Shown here piece after piece: positions 6,841-14,518 of a stretch of DNA of 17,725 nt. Position 1 is the first letter of the stretch; each line of letters starts with the position of its first letter. Origin of the DNA: UBA724 sp964229545 (GTDB lineage: Bacteria > Bacteroidota > Bacteroidia > Flavobacteriales > Flavobacteriaceae); assembly GCA_964229545.1 (NCBI GenBank), contig CAXRDP010000055.1, positions 1-17,725 of the forward strand, written 5' to 3'. A model generated the notes under the pieces. The model had not been told where the DNA came from. It ran no database searches and saw only the letters and a list, made by a program, of their open reading frames with translations. Both the position numbers and the translations under genes were made by a program.

Positions 6841-8361
6841 TTAAAAAGGCACGCCATCGTCGTCCCCAAAGGCGTCATTGGGGTCTATACGGGGGCCATC
6901 AAACGGACTGTCTTCCTCACGGTTAATTTTGGATTGAAACTCTATAGGTGCATCAAAAGAATCAAGGTTTTCAAATTTACCTAGTGAACCAACAAACTTA
7001 AGTCGTAAGTTGCTCAAGCCACCATTACGGTGTTTGGCGACAATAAATTCTGCCTGTCCAGCAGAGGGTGTACGCTCTTCATCGTCCCACTCATCGATTT
7101 TGTAATACTCAGGACGGTAGATAAAGGAAACAATATCAGCGTCTTGCTCAATCGCCCCAGACTCCCGCAGGTCGGATAATAATGGGCGTTTGCTACCACC
7201 ACGTGTTTCAACGGCACGTGACAATTGCGAAAGGGCAATCACTGGAATGTCAAGCTCTTTGGCCAAAGCCTTGAGGTTTCGGGAGATCATAGAAATTTCC
7301 TGCTCCCTGTTGCCCGATTTATTCGAAGAAGAACCTGTGGTCATCAATTGGAGGTAGTCAACCACGATAAGTTTAATCCCGTATTGAGAGGACAATCGAC
7401 GGGCTTTGGCGCGCAAATCAAATATGGAGAGTGAAGGGGTATCGTCTATGAACAAAGGCGCATTTTCGAGAGCGGACACCTTGACGTTGAGCTGTTTCCA
7501 CTCATGGTCCTCCAAGTTTCCCGTTCGCAATTTTTCTGAGGATAGACCGGTTTCAGACGATATAAGACGCGTAATCAACTGTACAGAAGACATTTCCAAA
7601 GAAAAAAATGCAACAGGCGCGCCATGATCTATACAAATGTTACGTGCCATTGAGAGGGTAAAAGCGGTTTTTCCCATACCAGGACGAGCAGCAACAATAA
7701 TAAGGTCACTTGGCTGCCAACCCGAAGTGAGTTTATCCAAATCTGAAAACCCCGAAGGCACGCCGCTCAACCCTTCTTTATTGGAGATCTCTTCAATTTT
7801 TTTCTTGGCCTGAATTACCAAATTTTGTGCAGTTTCTGTCGATTTTTTAATGTTCCCTTGCGTAACATCGTAGAGTTTGGATTCTGCTTCGTCGAGCATG
7901 TCAAAAACATCCTTGGTGTCATCGTAGGCATTTTCTATAATCTCGTTTGAGATTTTTATCAAGCTACGTTGGATGTATTTCTGAAGTATTACGCGTGCAT
8001 GATACTCAATATGAGCAGATGAAGAAACCTTTTGGGTGAGTTGGATTAGGTAAAAGTCTCCCCCCGCCTGATCGAGCTTGGCATTTTTACGCAATTGTGT
8101 AGAGACTGTCAACAAGTCAATGGGGCTTGAAGCATTGAAAAGTTGCACCATGGCTTCGAAAATATACTGATGCGACTGCTTGTAAAAAGATTCAGGCGTA
8201 AGGATATCTATGACCGTATCGACGCCCTTTTTGTCAATCATCATCGCTCCTAGAACGACCCCTTCCAAATCGAGGGCTTGCGGTGGAATTTTTCCCAGTT
8301 CCATGCTGACAAGCTGACCAGCGCTTGGGGAAGATTGACTTATAGGTTTTGGCTTTTCCAT
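6841..8361 (-). CDS. dnaB: Replicative DNA helicase DnaB
   Basis: 506 residues. This hexameric helicase unwinds the chromosomal fork. The N-terminal primase-interacting domain spans about 25-130 (starting P-P-Q-A-L-D-L-E-G-V-V-L-G-A), followed by a linker helix and the RecA-like C-terminal domain from about 200. Walker A is A-R-P-G-M-G-K-T at 225-232, Walker B is L-I-V-V-D-Y-L-Q-L at 331-339, the A-L-S-Q-L-S-R motif is at about 386-392, and the arginine-finger region S-D-L-R-E-S-G-A-I-E-Q-D-A-D follows. There is no intein. The last residues, D-A-F-G-D-D-D-G-V-P-F, resemble the acidic tip of SSB. It is the last gene of the minus-strand block, with a candidate promoter of its own at 8391-8420. 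Confidence 0.98.
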   Translation of the reverse strand: MEKPKPISQSSPSAGQLVSMELGKIPPQALDLEGVVLGAMMIDKKGVDTVIDILTPESFYKQSHQYIFEAMVQLFNASSPIDLLTVSTQLRKNAKLDQAGGDFYLIQLTQKVSSSAHIEYHARVILQKYIQRSLIKISNEIIENAYDDTKDVFDMLDEAESKLYDVTQGNIKKSTETAQNLVIQAKKKIEEISNKEGLSGVPSGFSDLDKLTSGWQPSDLIIVAARPGMGKTAFTLSMARNICIDHGAPVAFFSLEMSSVQLITRLISSETGLSSEKLRTGNLEDHEWKQLNVKVSALENAPLFIDDTPSLSIFDLRAKARRLSSQYGIKLIVVDYLQLMTTGSSSNKSGNREQEISMISRNLKALAKELDIPVIALSQLSRAVETRGGSKRPLLSDLRESGAIEQDADIVSFIYRPEYYKIDEWDDEERTPSAGQAEFIVAKHRNGGLSNLRLKFVGSLGKFENLDSFDAPIEFQSKINREEDSPFDGPRIDPNDAFGDDDGVPF

Positions 8362-8390
8362 GAGCCTAAATTAGGATTTTTTAACGCATT

Positions 8391-8420
8391 AAAAGCTACA
8401 AGCAGTCCTTAAAAGACAAA
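8391..8420 (-). promoter_or_regulatory. Candidate dnaB promoter
   Basis: On the minus strand, TTTG (8420-8417) is followed after 18 bases by TAGCTTTT (8398-8391), one mismatch from TAnnTTTG. The start would be near 8387, about 26 bases before the dnaB ATG. The -33 box is part of a perfect inverted repeat at 8416-8431. Confidence 0.4.
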
Positions 8421-8431
8421 CATCTGTTTGT
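8416..8431. repeat. 16-bp inverted repeat upstream of dnaB
   Basis: ACAAACA (8416-8422), a 2-base spacer and TGTTTGT (8425-8431) form a perfect dyad over the -33 box of the candidate dnaB promoter. Position and symmetry suit an operator, but no regulator is identified. Confidence 0.4.
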
Positions 8432-8466
8432 TGATAAGTTACTCTATTTTGTTTATAACCCCAACC

Positions 8467-9420
8467 CTACTCTTGGTAAACCCCCATTTGAAAAAACTTC
8501 TCTTGGCGAGATGCAATCAACTCCTGGGGTGAAAGATTTTTAAGCTCATCATAGGCTTTGAGGATACATTTTTGTACCGTATTAAAAGTCTGTGAGCGAT
8601 CGCGGTGGGCACCTCCAAGGGGTTCTTTGATGATGTTGTCGATAAGCTTGAGGCGTTTCATGTCTTTGGCTGTGAGTTTGAGTGCACTGGCAGCCTCTTC
8701 TTTGTGTTCCCAACTGCGCCACAAAATGGACGAGCATGACTCGGGTGAAATCACAGAATACCAAGTGTTTTCCAACATCATCACTCTATCACCAACGCCT
8801 ATACCCAAAGCACCTCCTGAGGCGCCCTCACCAATAATTACCACAATCACAGGTGTTTTGAGGCGGGACATTTCCAAAATATTTCTTGCGATGGCTTCTC
8901 CTTGGCCACGCTCTTCAGCCTCGAGACCGGGATATGCGCCGGGTGTATCGACAAAACTAACCACAGGAATACCAAATTTTTCAGCTGATTTCATCAGCCT
9001 TAGGGCTTTGCGATAGCCCTCAGGATTGGCCATTCCAAAATTGCGATATTGACGGGTTTTGGTATTATAGCCCTTTTGCTGTCCGATAAAGAGAAAACTT
9101 TGGTCACCTATCTTCCCAAAGCCACCGATCATAGCTTTATCGTCTTTGACCGTACGATCTCCATGGAGCTCCAAAAAACTTTCTCCTGCTATGGCTTTGA
9201 TGTAATCCATAGTGTATGGACGAGAAGGATGACGAGACATTTGCACCCTTTGCCAAGGGGTCAAGTTGCTGTAAATATCTTTTTTGGTGGCGAGTAGTTT
9301 CTCTTCGAGTTGGGCACATGTGTTTGTCACATCTACTTCACTTTCGTCTCCTAAAATGGCACATTTTTCAAGTTGTGCTTCTAGTTCTTGGATGGGTTGT
9401 TCAAAGTCCAAATATTCCAT
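8467..9420 (-). CDS. accA: Acetyl-CoA carboxylase, carboxyltransferase subunit alpha
   Basis: 317 residues, normal length. With AccD it moves carboxyl from biotin to acetyl-CoA to make malonyl-CoA, the first step of fatty acid synthesis. A coiled N-terminal region (about 1-50, Y-L-D-F-E-x-P-I then Leu/Glu-rich) is followed by the crotonase-like carboxyltransferase domain. Markers include L-T-P-W-Q-R-V-Q-M-S-R-H-P-x-R-P at about 53-68, F-V-D-T-P-G-A-Y-P-G at about 156-165, the glycine-rich oxyanion region G-E-G-A-S-G-G-A at 197-204 and Y-S-V-I-S-P-E-S-C near 221-229. It lies 105 bases upstream of dnaB and 43 bases after the permease gene. A perfect TATATTTG box is upstream, so it may be expressed independently of the tgt-lptG part. 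Confidence 0.98.
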   Translation of the reverse strand: MEYLDFEQPIQELEAQLEKCAILGDESEVDVTNTCAQLEEKLLATKKDIYSNLTPWQRVQMSRHPSRPYTMDYIKAIAGESFLELHGDRTVKDDKAMIGGFGKIGDQSFLFIGQQKGYNTKTRQYRNFGMANPEGYRKALRLMKSAEKFGIPVVSFVDTPGAYPGLEAEERGQGEAIARNILEMSRLKTPVIVVIIGEGASGGALGIGVGDRVMMLENTWYSVISPESCSSILWRSWEHKEEAASALKLTAKDMKRLKLIDNIIKEPLGGAHRDRSQTFNTVQKCILKAYDELKNLSPQELIASRQEKFFQMGVYQE

Positions 9421-9440
9421 GTGGTTTTCATTTGGTCAAA

Positions 9441-9467
9441 CAAATATAGGCAATTTCAAGTGCTCAA
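9441..9467 (-). promoter_or_regulatory. Candidate accA promoter
   Basis: Minus-strand TATATTTG (9448-9441) is an exact -7 match; a TTG lies at 9467-9465, 16 bases upstream, a little closer than the usual 19-21. The start would be near 9437, about 17 bases before the accA ATG. The upstream box overlaps the stop codon of the permease gene. Confidence 0.45.
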
Positions 9468-10354
9468 TTTTTATTCTTGACGCTGTTTTTCAGCTTCAAA
9501 AAACCATTGGCCATGACGGCAATCAAAATCAGTACGGTGCCTACATAAAAAGAACCTTGCATACGCTCTGAGTCTCCAAAGATAAGTACGGCCAATAGGA
9601 TGCCATAAACAGGTTCCATATTGATTCCCAACATGATTGAAAAAGGTGACAAATGACGCATCACTGCAATGGATACCACAAAAGCATAAGCTGTGCAGAC
9701 CGTGGCTAAGACCACCAACCAAAGGACATCTTCGGCTTTCAATAAAAAAAAGTCGTGGTCAAAGCCTTGGGAAAACCCTAAGAACAAACTTGTAAAAAGT
9801 GCTCCTGTACCCAATTGATAAAAAGACATCACTTTGGCGTCAGATTGTTGGACAACAACCCCGTTGATCAATGTGAAAGCGACTGAAAAAAGCATGGCCA
9901 GTGTGGCATAGATGATACCATTGACATAACTGAATTCAGCGTCTAGGATAATACCTAAGCCAAAAACAACTAAAAAACCCAATAAAACCTCATAAGTGAC
10001 AAATTTTCTTTTATAAAAAATAGGTTCAAGCAAGGCTGTAACAAACGCACCAGAGGATAATATCGCGAGAGTGATGGAGACATTGGATACTTTGACCGCA
10101 TGAAAAAAGCAAATCCAATGCAAGGCAATCAGCAAACCACAAATTGTCATAACACCAATTTGTTTGGATGTCATTTTCAAAGGTGTCTTACCAACCCAAA
10201 GTACACACCCCAATATGGCTGAAGCTATCGTCATACGATACCATACCAGGGATAGGGCGTCTATAGAAATAAGTTTTCCCAGAATGGCTGTGAAGCCAAA
10301 TATAAAAACGATAAAATGAAAATGAGCGGCGCTTCTGAGTCTATCTTTTTGCAT
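9464..10354 (-). CDS. EamA/DMT-superfamily permease
   Basis: 296 residues from ATG 10354. The frame extends to 10384, but those ten codons lie within the lptG end and lack membrane character, whereas M-Q-K-D-R-L-R begins a sensible cytoplasmic tail. Ten hydrophobic helices are visible as two five-helix halves (about 10-135 and 145-290), the duplicated EamA layout of drug/metabolite transporters. Typical spots are H-W-I-C-F-F-x-A-V-x-x-S-N-V-S near residue 80 and N-M-E-P-V-Y-G near residue 245, the E-P-x-x-x motif that closes many EamA halves. It sits in the inner membrane and probably exports a small metabolite or amino acid; the substrate cannot be read from the sequence. It overlaps the lptG end by 14 bases, so the two are likely translated together. 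Confidence 0.9.
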   Translation of the reverse strand: MQKDRLRSAAHFHFIVFIFGFTAILGKLISIDALSLVWYRMTIASAILGCVLWVGKTPLKMTSKQIGVMTICGLLIALHWICFFHAVKVSNVSITLAILSSGAFVTALLEPIFYKRKFVTYEVLLGFLVVFGLGIILDAEFSYVNGIIYATLAMLFSVAFTLINGVVVQQSDAKVMSFYQLGTGALFTSLFLGFSQGFDHDFFLLKAEDVLWLVVLATVCTAYAFVVSIAVMRHLSPFSIMLGINMEPVYGILLAVLIFGDSERMQGSFYVGTVLILIAVMANGFLKLKNSVKNKN

Positions 10355-11420
10355 AGCGCAGTAGTAGTATTGACAGAATTCCAAAAACCATATTGGGCAA
10401 CCAAGCTGCCAAGGCCGCAGTAAAGTTTGCTTTTTCGACCATTACTTCGAAGATTTTATCGAAAAAAACATAGATGAAAGCCAGCACGATACCAAAAGCC
10501 AAATTGAGACCAATACCGCCTCGACGCTTAAAAGAGGCTACAGAAACCCCAATAATCGTAAGAATAAAAGCCGAAACAGGAAGCGACCAACGCTTGTGTC
10601 TCACTAAAAGGTGGCTGTTGATAAGCGGGCTGCCACTTTCACGCTCTTGCGCAATGAAGCGATTAAGATCACCCATAGTTAGGGTTTGTGCTTTGTATTC
10701 TAAAGGAGCTAAATCCTCAAATGTAAAAGCAAATAATGTGTCTAAACGCGCTTGACTTTCTATTTTCTCTTGGTCTCCATCAAAACTGCGTTTGAAATAG
10801 TTTGTAAGGCGGAACACACTGTCCTTTTCTACCCAACGGATATTTTGAGCAGTGATTTTATAAGTCAATTGGTTGTCTTGAAAGTGTTCGTAGCTAAAAT
10901 TGTAACCTAGTTGCCGTTTGGGGTTGTACTGACTTAGATACACAAAATCGTTTTGACCAAACTGTTTGTACAACAAACGCGTTTGTCGGTCATCACGGGT
11001 TGATTTGTAGTACTTAAACTCAAATTCATTAAAGTTTTTACTGGTTACAGGAACAATAAATTGACCTGTCAAAAAAGCGCCTACCGCAATGACTGAGGCT
11101 GCTATCATAAAGGGTCGGAGATAGCGATAAAACGAGATTCCAGAGCTCAAGACCGCAATTACTTCCGTGTTAGAAGCCAGTTTGGAGGTGAACCAAATAA
11201 CAGATAAAAACAAAAAAATAGGGAACAACAGGTTACCAAAGAACCAAATAAAGTTGAAGTAGTACCAAAAAATCTCATCTGTTGGCACCTCATATTGTTT
11301 AAACTTGTCAATTTTTTGAGACAAGTCGACTAAAATACTGATCGGGACAAACAGCAATAGCATGGTAAGAAAAGTACCAATATATTTGAAGACAATATAG
11401 CGATCCAAGATTTTCATCAT
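10341..11420 (-). CDS. lptG: LptF/LptG family permease (lipopolysaccharide export)
   Basis: 359 residues (358 if the second ATG at 11417 is used). It is the membrane part of the Lpt complex, which pulls LPS out of the inner membrane and hands it to the periplasmic bridge, powered by LptB. Six helices are visible: about 11-32, 55-77 and 103-122, then a periplasmic beta domain at about 125-270, then helices at 278-298, 303-320 and 334-354. The N terminus (I-L-D-R-Y-I-x-x-K-Y-I-G-T-F) and L-A-S-N-T-E-V-I-A-V-L-S-S-G-I-S, the coupling segment after helix 2, are family marks. LptF and LptG are close relatives; I name it G because Bacteroidota place that one behind tgt, so the letter is less certain than the family. 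It starts 4 bases after the tgt stop. Confidence 0.9.
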   Translation of the reverse strand: MMKILDRYIVFKYIGTFLTMLLLFVPISILVDLSQKIDKFKQYEVPTDEIFWYYFNFIWFFGNLLFPIFLFLSVIWFTSKLASNTEVIAVLSSGISFYRYLRPFMIAASVIAVGAFLTGQFIVPVTSKNFNEFEFKYYKSTRDDRQTRLLYKQFGQNDFVYLSQYNPKRQLGYNFSYEHFQDNQLTYKITAQNIRWVEKDSVFRLTNYFKRSFDGDQEKIESQARLDTLFAFTFEDLAPLEYKAQTLTMGDLNRFIAQERESGSPLINSHLLVRHKRWSLPVSAFILTIIGVSVASFKRRGGIGLNLAFGIVLAFIYVFFDKIFEVMVEKANFTAALAAWLPNMVFGILSILLLRYAKR

Positions 11421-11424
11421 CGGT

Positions 11425-12555
11425 CTACAATCGTTTGTCCATTTGAGAAACCATTTGATTTTTCCAAGATAAGAAGTCCCCGGCTAAGATATGTTTTCTG
11501 GCCTCGCGTACCAACCACAAATAAAAACTCAAGTTGTGAAGGGTAGCGATTTGTTTGCCTAAAAACTCGTTGGCAGCAAAAAGGTGACGCAAATAGGCTT
11601 TTGAATAGGCTGTGTCGACGTGGGAGGTTCCTTCAGGGTCTATGGCAGAATAATCATCTGCCCACTTTTTGTTTTTGATATTAATGGTACCGTGGGCCGT
11701 AAACAACATGCCATTTCTTGCATTGCGCGTGGGCATAACGCAGTCAAACATATCAACACCCAGAGCAATATTTTCTAGTAGATTGATTGGTGTACCAACA
11801 CCCATCAGATAGCGAGGTTTTTCTTTGGGCAACTCTGCACAGACTACATCTACCATGGCATACATTTCATCGGCAGGCTCCCCTACAGACAGCCCCCCAA
11901 TGGCGTTTCCGACAGCATCCACATCTGCTATGAATTTGGCTGATTCCTTCCGGAGATCTGTATAGGTGCTTCCTTGAACTATGGGAAATAGATATTGATT
12001 GTGTCCATACTTGGGCGTGGTTTCTGTCATGTGTTTGATACAGCGATCAAGCCAACGATGTGTCAAATGCATGGAGTTTTTGGCATAGCTGTAGTCGCAT
12101 GGGTATGGGGTACATTCATCAAAGGCCATGATAATATCAGCTCCTATAGAACGCTGTATATCAATCGCTTTTTCTGGGGTAAAAAAATGTTTTGATCCAT
12201 CGATATGAGACCTGAAAGCCACCCCGTTTTCTTCAATTTTTCGATTGTCTGAAAGGGAATACACTTGATAGCCACCGCTATCGGTAAGTATATTTCTGTC
12301 CCAATTCATAAACTTATGTATCCCACCAGCCTTTTCTAAAATGTCGGTACCCGGACGCAAGTACAAATGATAGGTGTTGGCTAAGATGATATCAGGGTTG
12401 ACGTCCTGTTTCAAATCACGCTGAAGGACACCTTTGACGGTAGCTTGGGTGCCCACTGGCATGAAGATGGGGGTTTGTATGGTGCCATGGTCCGTCGTGA
12501 GCGTACCAGCACGCGCCTGAGAGGAGACATCCGTATGTTCACAGACAAATTGCAT
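11425..12555 (-). CDS. tgt: Queuine tRNA-ribosyltransferase (tRNA-guanine transglycosylase) lacking the zinc cysteines
   Basis: 376 residues. Tgt swaps guanine 34 in tRNA-Asp, -Asn, -His and -Tyr for the queuosine precursor preQ1. The TIM-barrel signature is strong: F-M-P-V-G-T-Q-A-T-V-K at 31-41; the general acid Asp92 in T-D-S-G-G-Y-Q-V; the base-recognition region I-V-Q-G-S near 192; G-G-L-S-V-G-E at 220-226; and the nucleophile Asp271 in F-D-C-V-M-P-T-R-N-A-R-N-G. Where other bacterial enzymes have the zinc motif C-x-C-x-x-C, this one aligns without gaps at Gly309, Ser311 and Asp314 (E-G-T-S-H-V-D-T), followed by the conserved A-Y-L-R-H-L; only the fourth ligand position, His340 in L-H-N-L, is kept. 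It is the first gene of the minus-strand block and divergent from the transketolase genes. A TATCTTTG box lies 7 bases before the ATG. Confidence 0.96.
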   Translation of the reverse strand: MQFVCEHTDVSSQARAGTLTTDHGTIQTPIFMPVGTQATVKGVLQRDLKQDVNPDIILANTYHLYLRPGTDILEKAGGIHKFMNWDRNILTDSGGYQVYSLSDNRKIEENGVAFRSHIDGSKHFFTPEKAIDIQRSIGADIIMAFDECTPYPCDYSYAKNSMHLTHRWLDRCIKHMTETTPKYGHNQYLFPIVQGSTYTDLRKESAKFIADVDAVGNAIGGLSVGEPADEMYAMVDVVCAELPKEKPRYLMGVGTPINLLENIALGVDMFDCVMPTRNARNGMLFTAHGTINIKNKKWADDYSAIDPEGTSHVDTAYSKAYLRHLFAANEFLGKQIATLHNLSFYLWLVREARKHILAGDFLSWKNQMVSQMDKRL

Positions 12556-12562
12556 GTTGGCG

Positions 12563-12570
12563 CAAAGATA
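12563..12570 (-). promoter_or_regulatory. Candidate -7 box of the tgt promoter
   Basis: Minus-strand TATCTTTG (12570-12563) matches TAnnTTTG exactly and is 7 bases from the tgt ATG, implying a leader of only about 4 bases. I see no TTTG at the normal distance upstream; that position lies at the edge of an inverted repeat (12589-12606), which could be an activator or repressor site. Confidence 0.45.
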
Positions 12571-12588
12571 ACCATACCATCGCAGCTC

Positions 12589-12606
12589 TTTGTTATTCTT
12601 AACAAA
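12589..12606. repeat. Inverted repeat A in the tgt/transketolase intergenic region
   Basis: TTTGTTA (12589-12595) and TAACAAA (12600-12606) form a perfect 7-bp dyad around TTCT. It lies where the -33 element of tgt would be expected. Confidence 0.4.
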
Positions 12607-12612
12607 ATGTTG

Positions 12613-12628
12613 ATTTCTATATAGAAAT
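12613..12628. repeat. Inverted repeat B (perfect palindrome) in the tgt/transketolase intergenic region
   Basis: ATTTCTAT (12613-12620) followed at once by ATAGAAAT (12621-12628) is a perfect 16-bp palindrome. Its centre is 23 bases from the centre of repeat A, about two helical turns, so a regulator could bind both on one face. Downstream, TATTTTTA at 12666-12673 is a one-mismatch -7 box for the transketolase genes, about 20 bases before their ATG. Confidence 0.45.
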
Positions 12629-12694
12629 TAAAAGCAAAAAAGTTTTTTAGGGGAAACTGATGTAGTATTTTTACGGACATCAACATAACCAAAA

Positions 12695-13540
12695 ATGAAT
12701 AGAGTTGAAACGCTTGAACAAATGGTTCAGCAAGTACGCAGAGACATCTTGCGTATGGTTCACAAAGTCAATTCAGGTCACCCGGGAGGGTCTTTAGGAT
12801 GCGCAGAATTTTTTGTTGTGCTTTACAAAGAAATCATGCATCACAACACAGACTTTGATATGGACGGTCATAATGAAGATTTATTTTTCTTATCCAACGG
12901 TCATATTTCTCCTGTATATTACAGTGTGTTGGCAAGAACAGGATATTTTCCTTTAGAGGAGCTCAATACGTTTCGTTTATTAGATTCACGTCTTCAAGGG
13001 CATCCGACCACCCATGAAGGATTGCCTGGAGTCCGCGTAGCTTCCGGCTCCTTAGGACAAGGAATGTCAGTCGCCCTCGGTGCTGCAGCTGCTAAAAAAC
13101 TCAACAACGACACCCACTTGGTGTATAGCTTGCACGGAGATGGTGAGTTGCAAGAAGGTCAAAACTGGGAGGCCATTATGTATGCAGGTGCCAACAAGGT
13201 TGACAACATCATCAGCACCATAGATGTTAATGGAAAACAGATTGATGGAGACACAGATGATGTATTGCCTATGGGTGATTTGGCAGAAAAGTTTCGTGCC
13301 TTTGGCTGGGAGGTGCTCACCATCAAAAACGGGAACGATGTATCCTCAATCATTGAAGGCATGAACAAGGCCAAAGAAGCCACCGGTGCCGGGAAGCCTG
13401 TTTGTGTGCTGTTGCTTACTGAAATGGGAAATGGTGTTGATTTTATGATGCACACCCACGAATGGCATGGGAAAGCTCCTAATGACGAACAACTACAAAC
13501 CGCACTCGAACAAAACCCTGCCACTCTTGGCGACTATTGA
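12695..13540 (+). CDS. Transketolase, N-terminal (TPP-binding) subunit
   Basis: 281 residues. It is the N-terminal half of a transketolase encoded as two genes; with the next protein it moves two-carbon ketol units between sugar phosphates in the non-oxidative pentose phosphate pathway, using thiamine diphosphate and a metal ion. Visible marks are S-G-H-P-G-G-S-L-G at 27-35 (His29), S-N-G-H at 67-70, the substrate-binding G-H-P at 102-104, G-S-L-G-Q-G at 118-123, and the TPP motif G-D-G-E-L at 148-152 ending with metal ligand Asn179 in I-D-V-N-G. The fold stops after the PP domain, and the protein ends N-P-A-T-L-G-D-Y. The ATG at 12695 precedes the usual first helix. The partner gene starts 10 bases later, so the complex is made from one mRNA. 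Confidence 0.96.
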   Translation: MNRVETLEQMVQQVRRDILRMVHKVNSGHPGGSLGCAEFFVVLYKEIMHHNTDFDMDGHNEDLFFLSNGHISPVYYSVLARTGYFPLEELNTFRLLDSRLQGHPTTHEGLPGVRVASGSLGQGMSVALGAAAAKKLNNDTHLVYSLHGDGELQEGQNWEAIMYAGANKVDNIISTIDVNGKQIDGDTDDVLPMGDLAEKFRAFGWEVLTIKNGNDVSSIIEGMNKAKEATGAGKPVCVLLLTEMGNGVDFMMHTHEWHGKAPNDEQLQTALEQNPATLGDY

Positions 13541-13550
13541 TACCTAAGCA

Positions 13551-14504
13551 ATGAAAAAATATACTTATACAGAAAAGATAGATACTCGTTCCGGGTTCGG
13601 CGCAGGTTTGGAGGAACTTGGAGCTACAAATCCGAATGTAGTAGCACTTTGTGCAGACTTAACTCCATCTTTAAAAATGGGCGCTTTTAAGAAAAATCAT
13701 CCCGAGCGATTTTTTCAAGTGGGCATCGCCGAAGCCAATATGATGGGTATGGCCGCTGGAATGACCATAGGAGGTAAGATTCCTTTTACCGGGACTTTTG
13801 CCAATTTTTCTACCGGTAGGGTGTACGACCAAATACGTCAGTCGATTGCTTATTCTCATAAAAACGTTAAGATTTGTGCTTCACACGCAGGCGTCACCTT
13901 GGGTGAAGATGGTGCAACCCACCAAATTTTGGAAGATATTGGATTGATGAAAATGCTGCCCGGCATGACCGTCATCAATACGTGTGACTTCAACCAAACC
14001 AAGGCAGCAACCATTGCCATTGCCGAACACAATGGGCCGGTATATCTGCGTTTTGGCCGCCCGAGTGTACCTAATTTTACCCCTGAAAATCAGGTGTTTG
14101 AAATTGGAAAAGGGGTGCTGTTACAAGAAGGAACAGATGTGAGTTTGGTGGCTACCGGTCATTTGGTATGGGAGGCTCTGGAGGCAGCTTTAACTTTGGC
14201 TGAACAAGGAATTTCTGCAGAGGTTATCAACATACACACCATTAAACCCTTAGATGAAGAATTGGTAGTAGCGTCTGCTCGAAAAACCGGAGCTGTAGTG
14301 AGCTGTGAGGAACACAATTTCTTAGGTGGATTGGGTGAGAGTATTGCCCGCACTTTGGCAGAGCAAGCACCTACGCCTCAGGAATTTGTGGCTACCCAAG
14401 ATACGTTTGGTGAGTCGGGTACTCCTGCGCAATTGATGGATAAATACGGCCTCAATGCGGCTGCTATAGTTCAAGCGGCCCAACGCGTTATCACTAGAAA
14501 ATAA
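13551..14504 (+). CDS. Transketolase, C-terminal (pyrimidine-binding) subunit
   Basis: 317 residues. It carries the pyrimidine domain (about 5-175) and the C-terminal transketolase domain (about 190-310). The conserved glutamate that activates thiamine is Glu61 in V-G-I-A-E-A-N-M-M-G-M-A-A-G-M. Other marks are C-A-D-L near 34, S-H-A-G-V-T-L-G-E-D-G-A-T-H-Q at 111-125, Y-L-R-F-G-R-P near 165, and E-E-H-N-x-x-G-G-L-G-E near 250. Some two-gene relatives are 1-deoxyxylulose-5-phosphate synthase-like or act on other ketoses, but the paired layout and motifs fit transketolase. The gene converges with the prolyl isomerase gene with only 14 bases between the two stops and no visible hairpin terminator. 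Confidence 0.95.
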   Translation: MKKYTYTEKIDTRSGFGAGLEELGATNPNVVALCADLTPSLKMGAFKKNHPERFFQVGIAEANMMGMAAGMTIGGKIPFTGTFANFSTGRVYDQIRQSIAYSHKNVKICASHAGVTLGEDGATHQILEDIGLMKMLPGMTVINTCDFNQTKAATIAIAEHNGPVYLRFGRPSVPNFTPENQVFEIGKGVLLQEGTDVSLVATGHLVWEALEAALTLAEQGISAEVINIHTIKPLDEELVVASARKTGAVVSCEEHNFLGGLGESIARTLAEQAPTPQEFVATQDTFGESGTPAQLMDKYGLNAAAIVQAAQRVITRK

Positions 14505-14518
14505 GGTTTCTTAAAAAA

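Noticed and set aside
8558..9016. Plus-strand open frame of 152 codons
   Set aside because: It lies antisense to accA, a certain gene; its residues are low-complexity shadows with no recognisable domain.
13159..13524. Minus-strand open frame of 121 codons
   Set aside because: Antisense to the transketolase N-terminal subunit; Ser/Pro/Phe-rich shadow composition.
14505..14518. A terminator between the convergent transketolase and lipoprotein genes
   Set aside because: Only 14 bases with an A-rich run; no stem could be formed.
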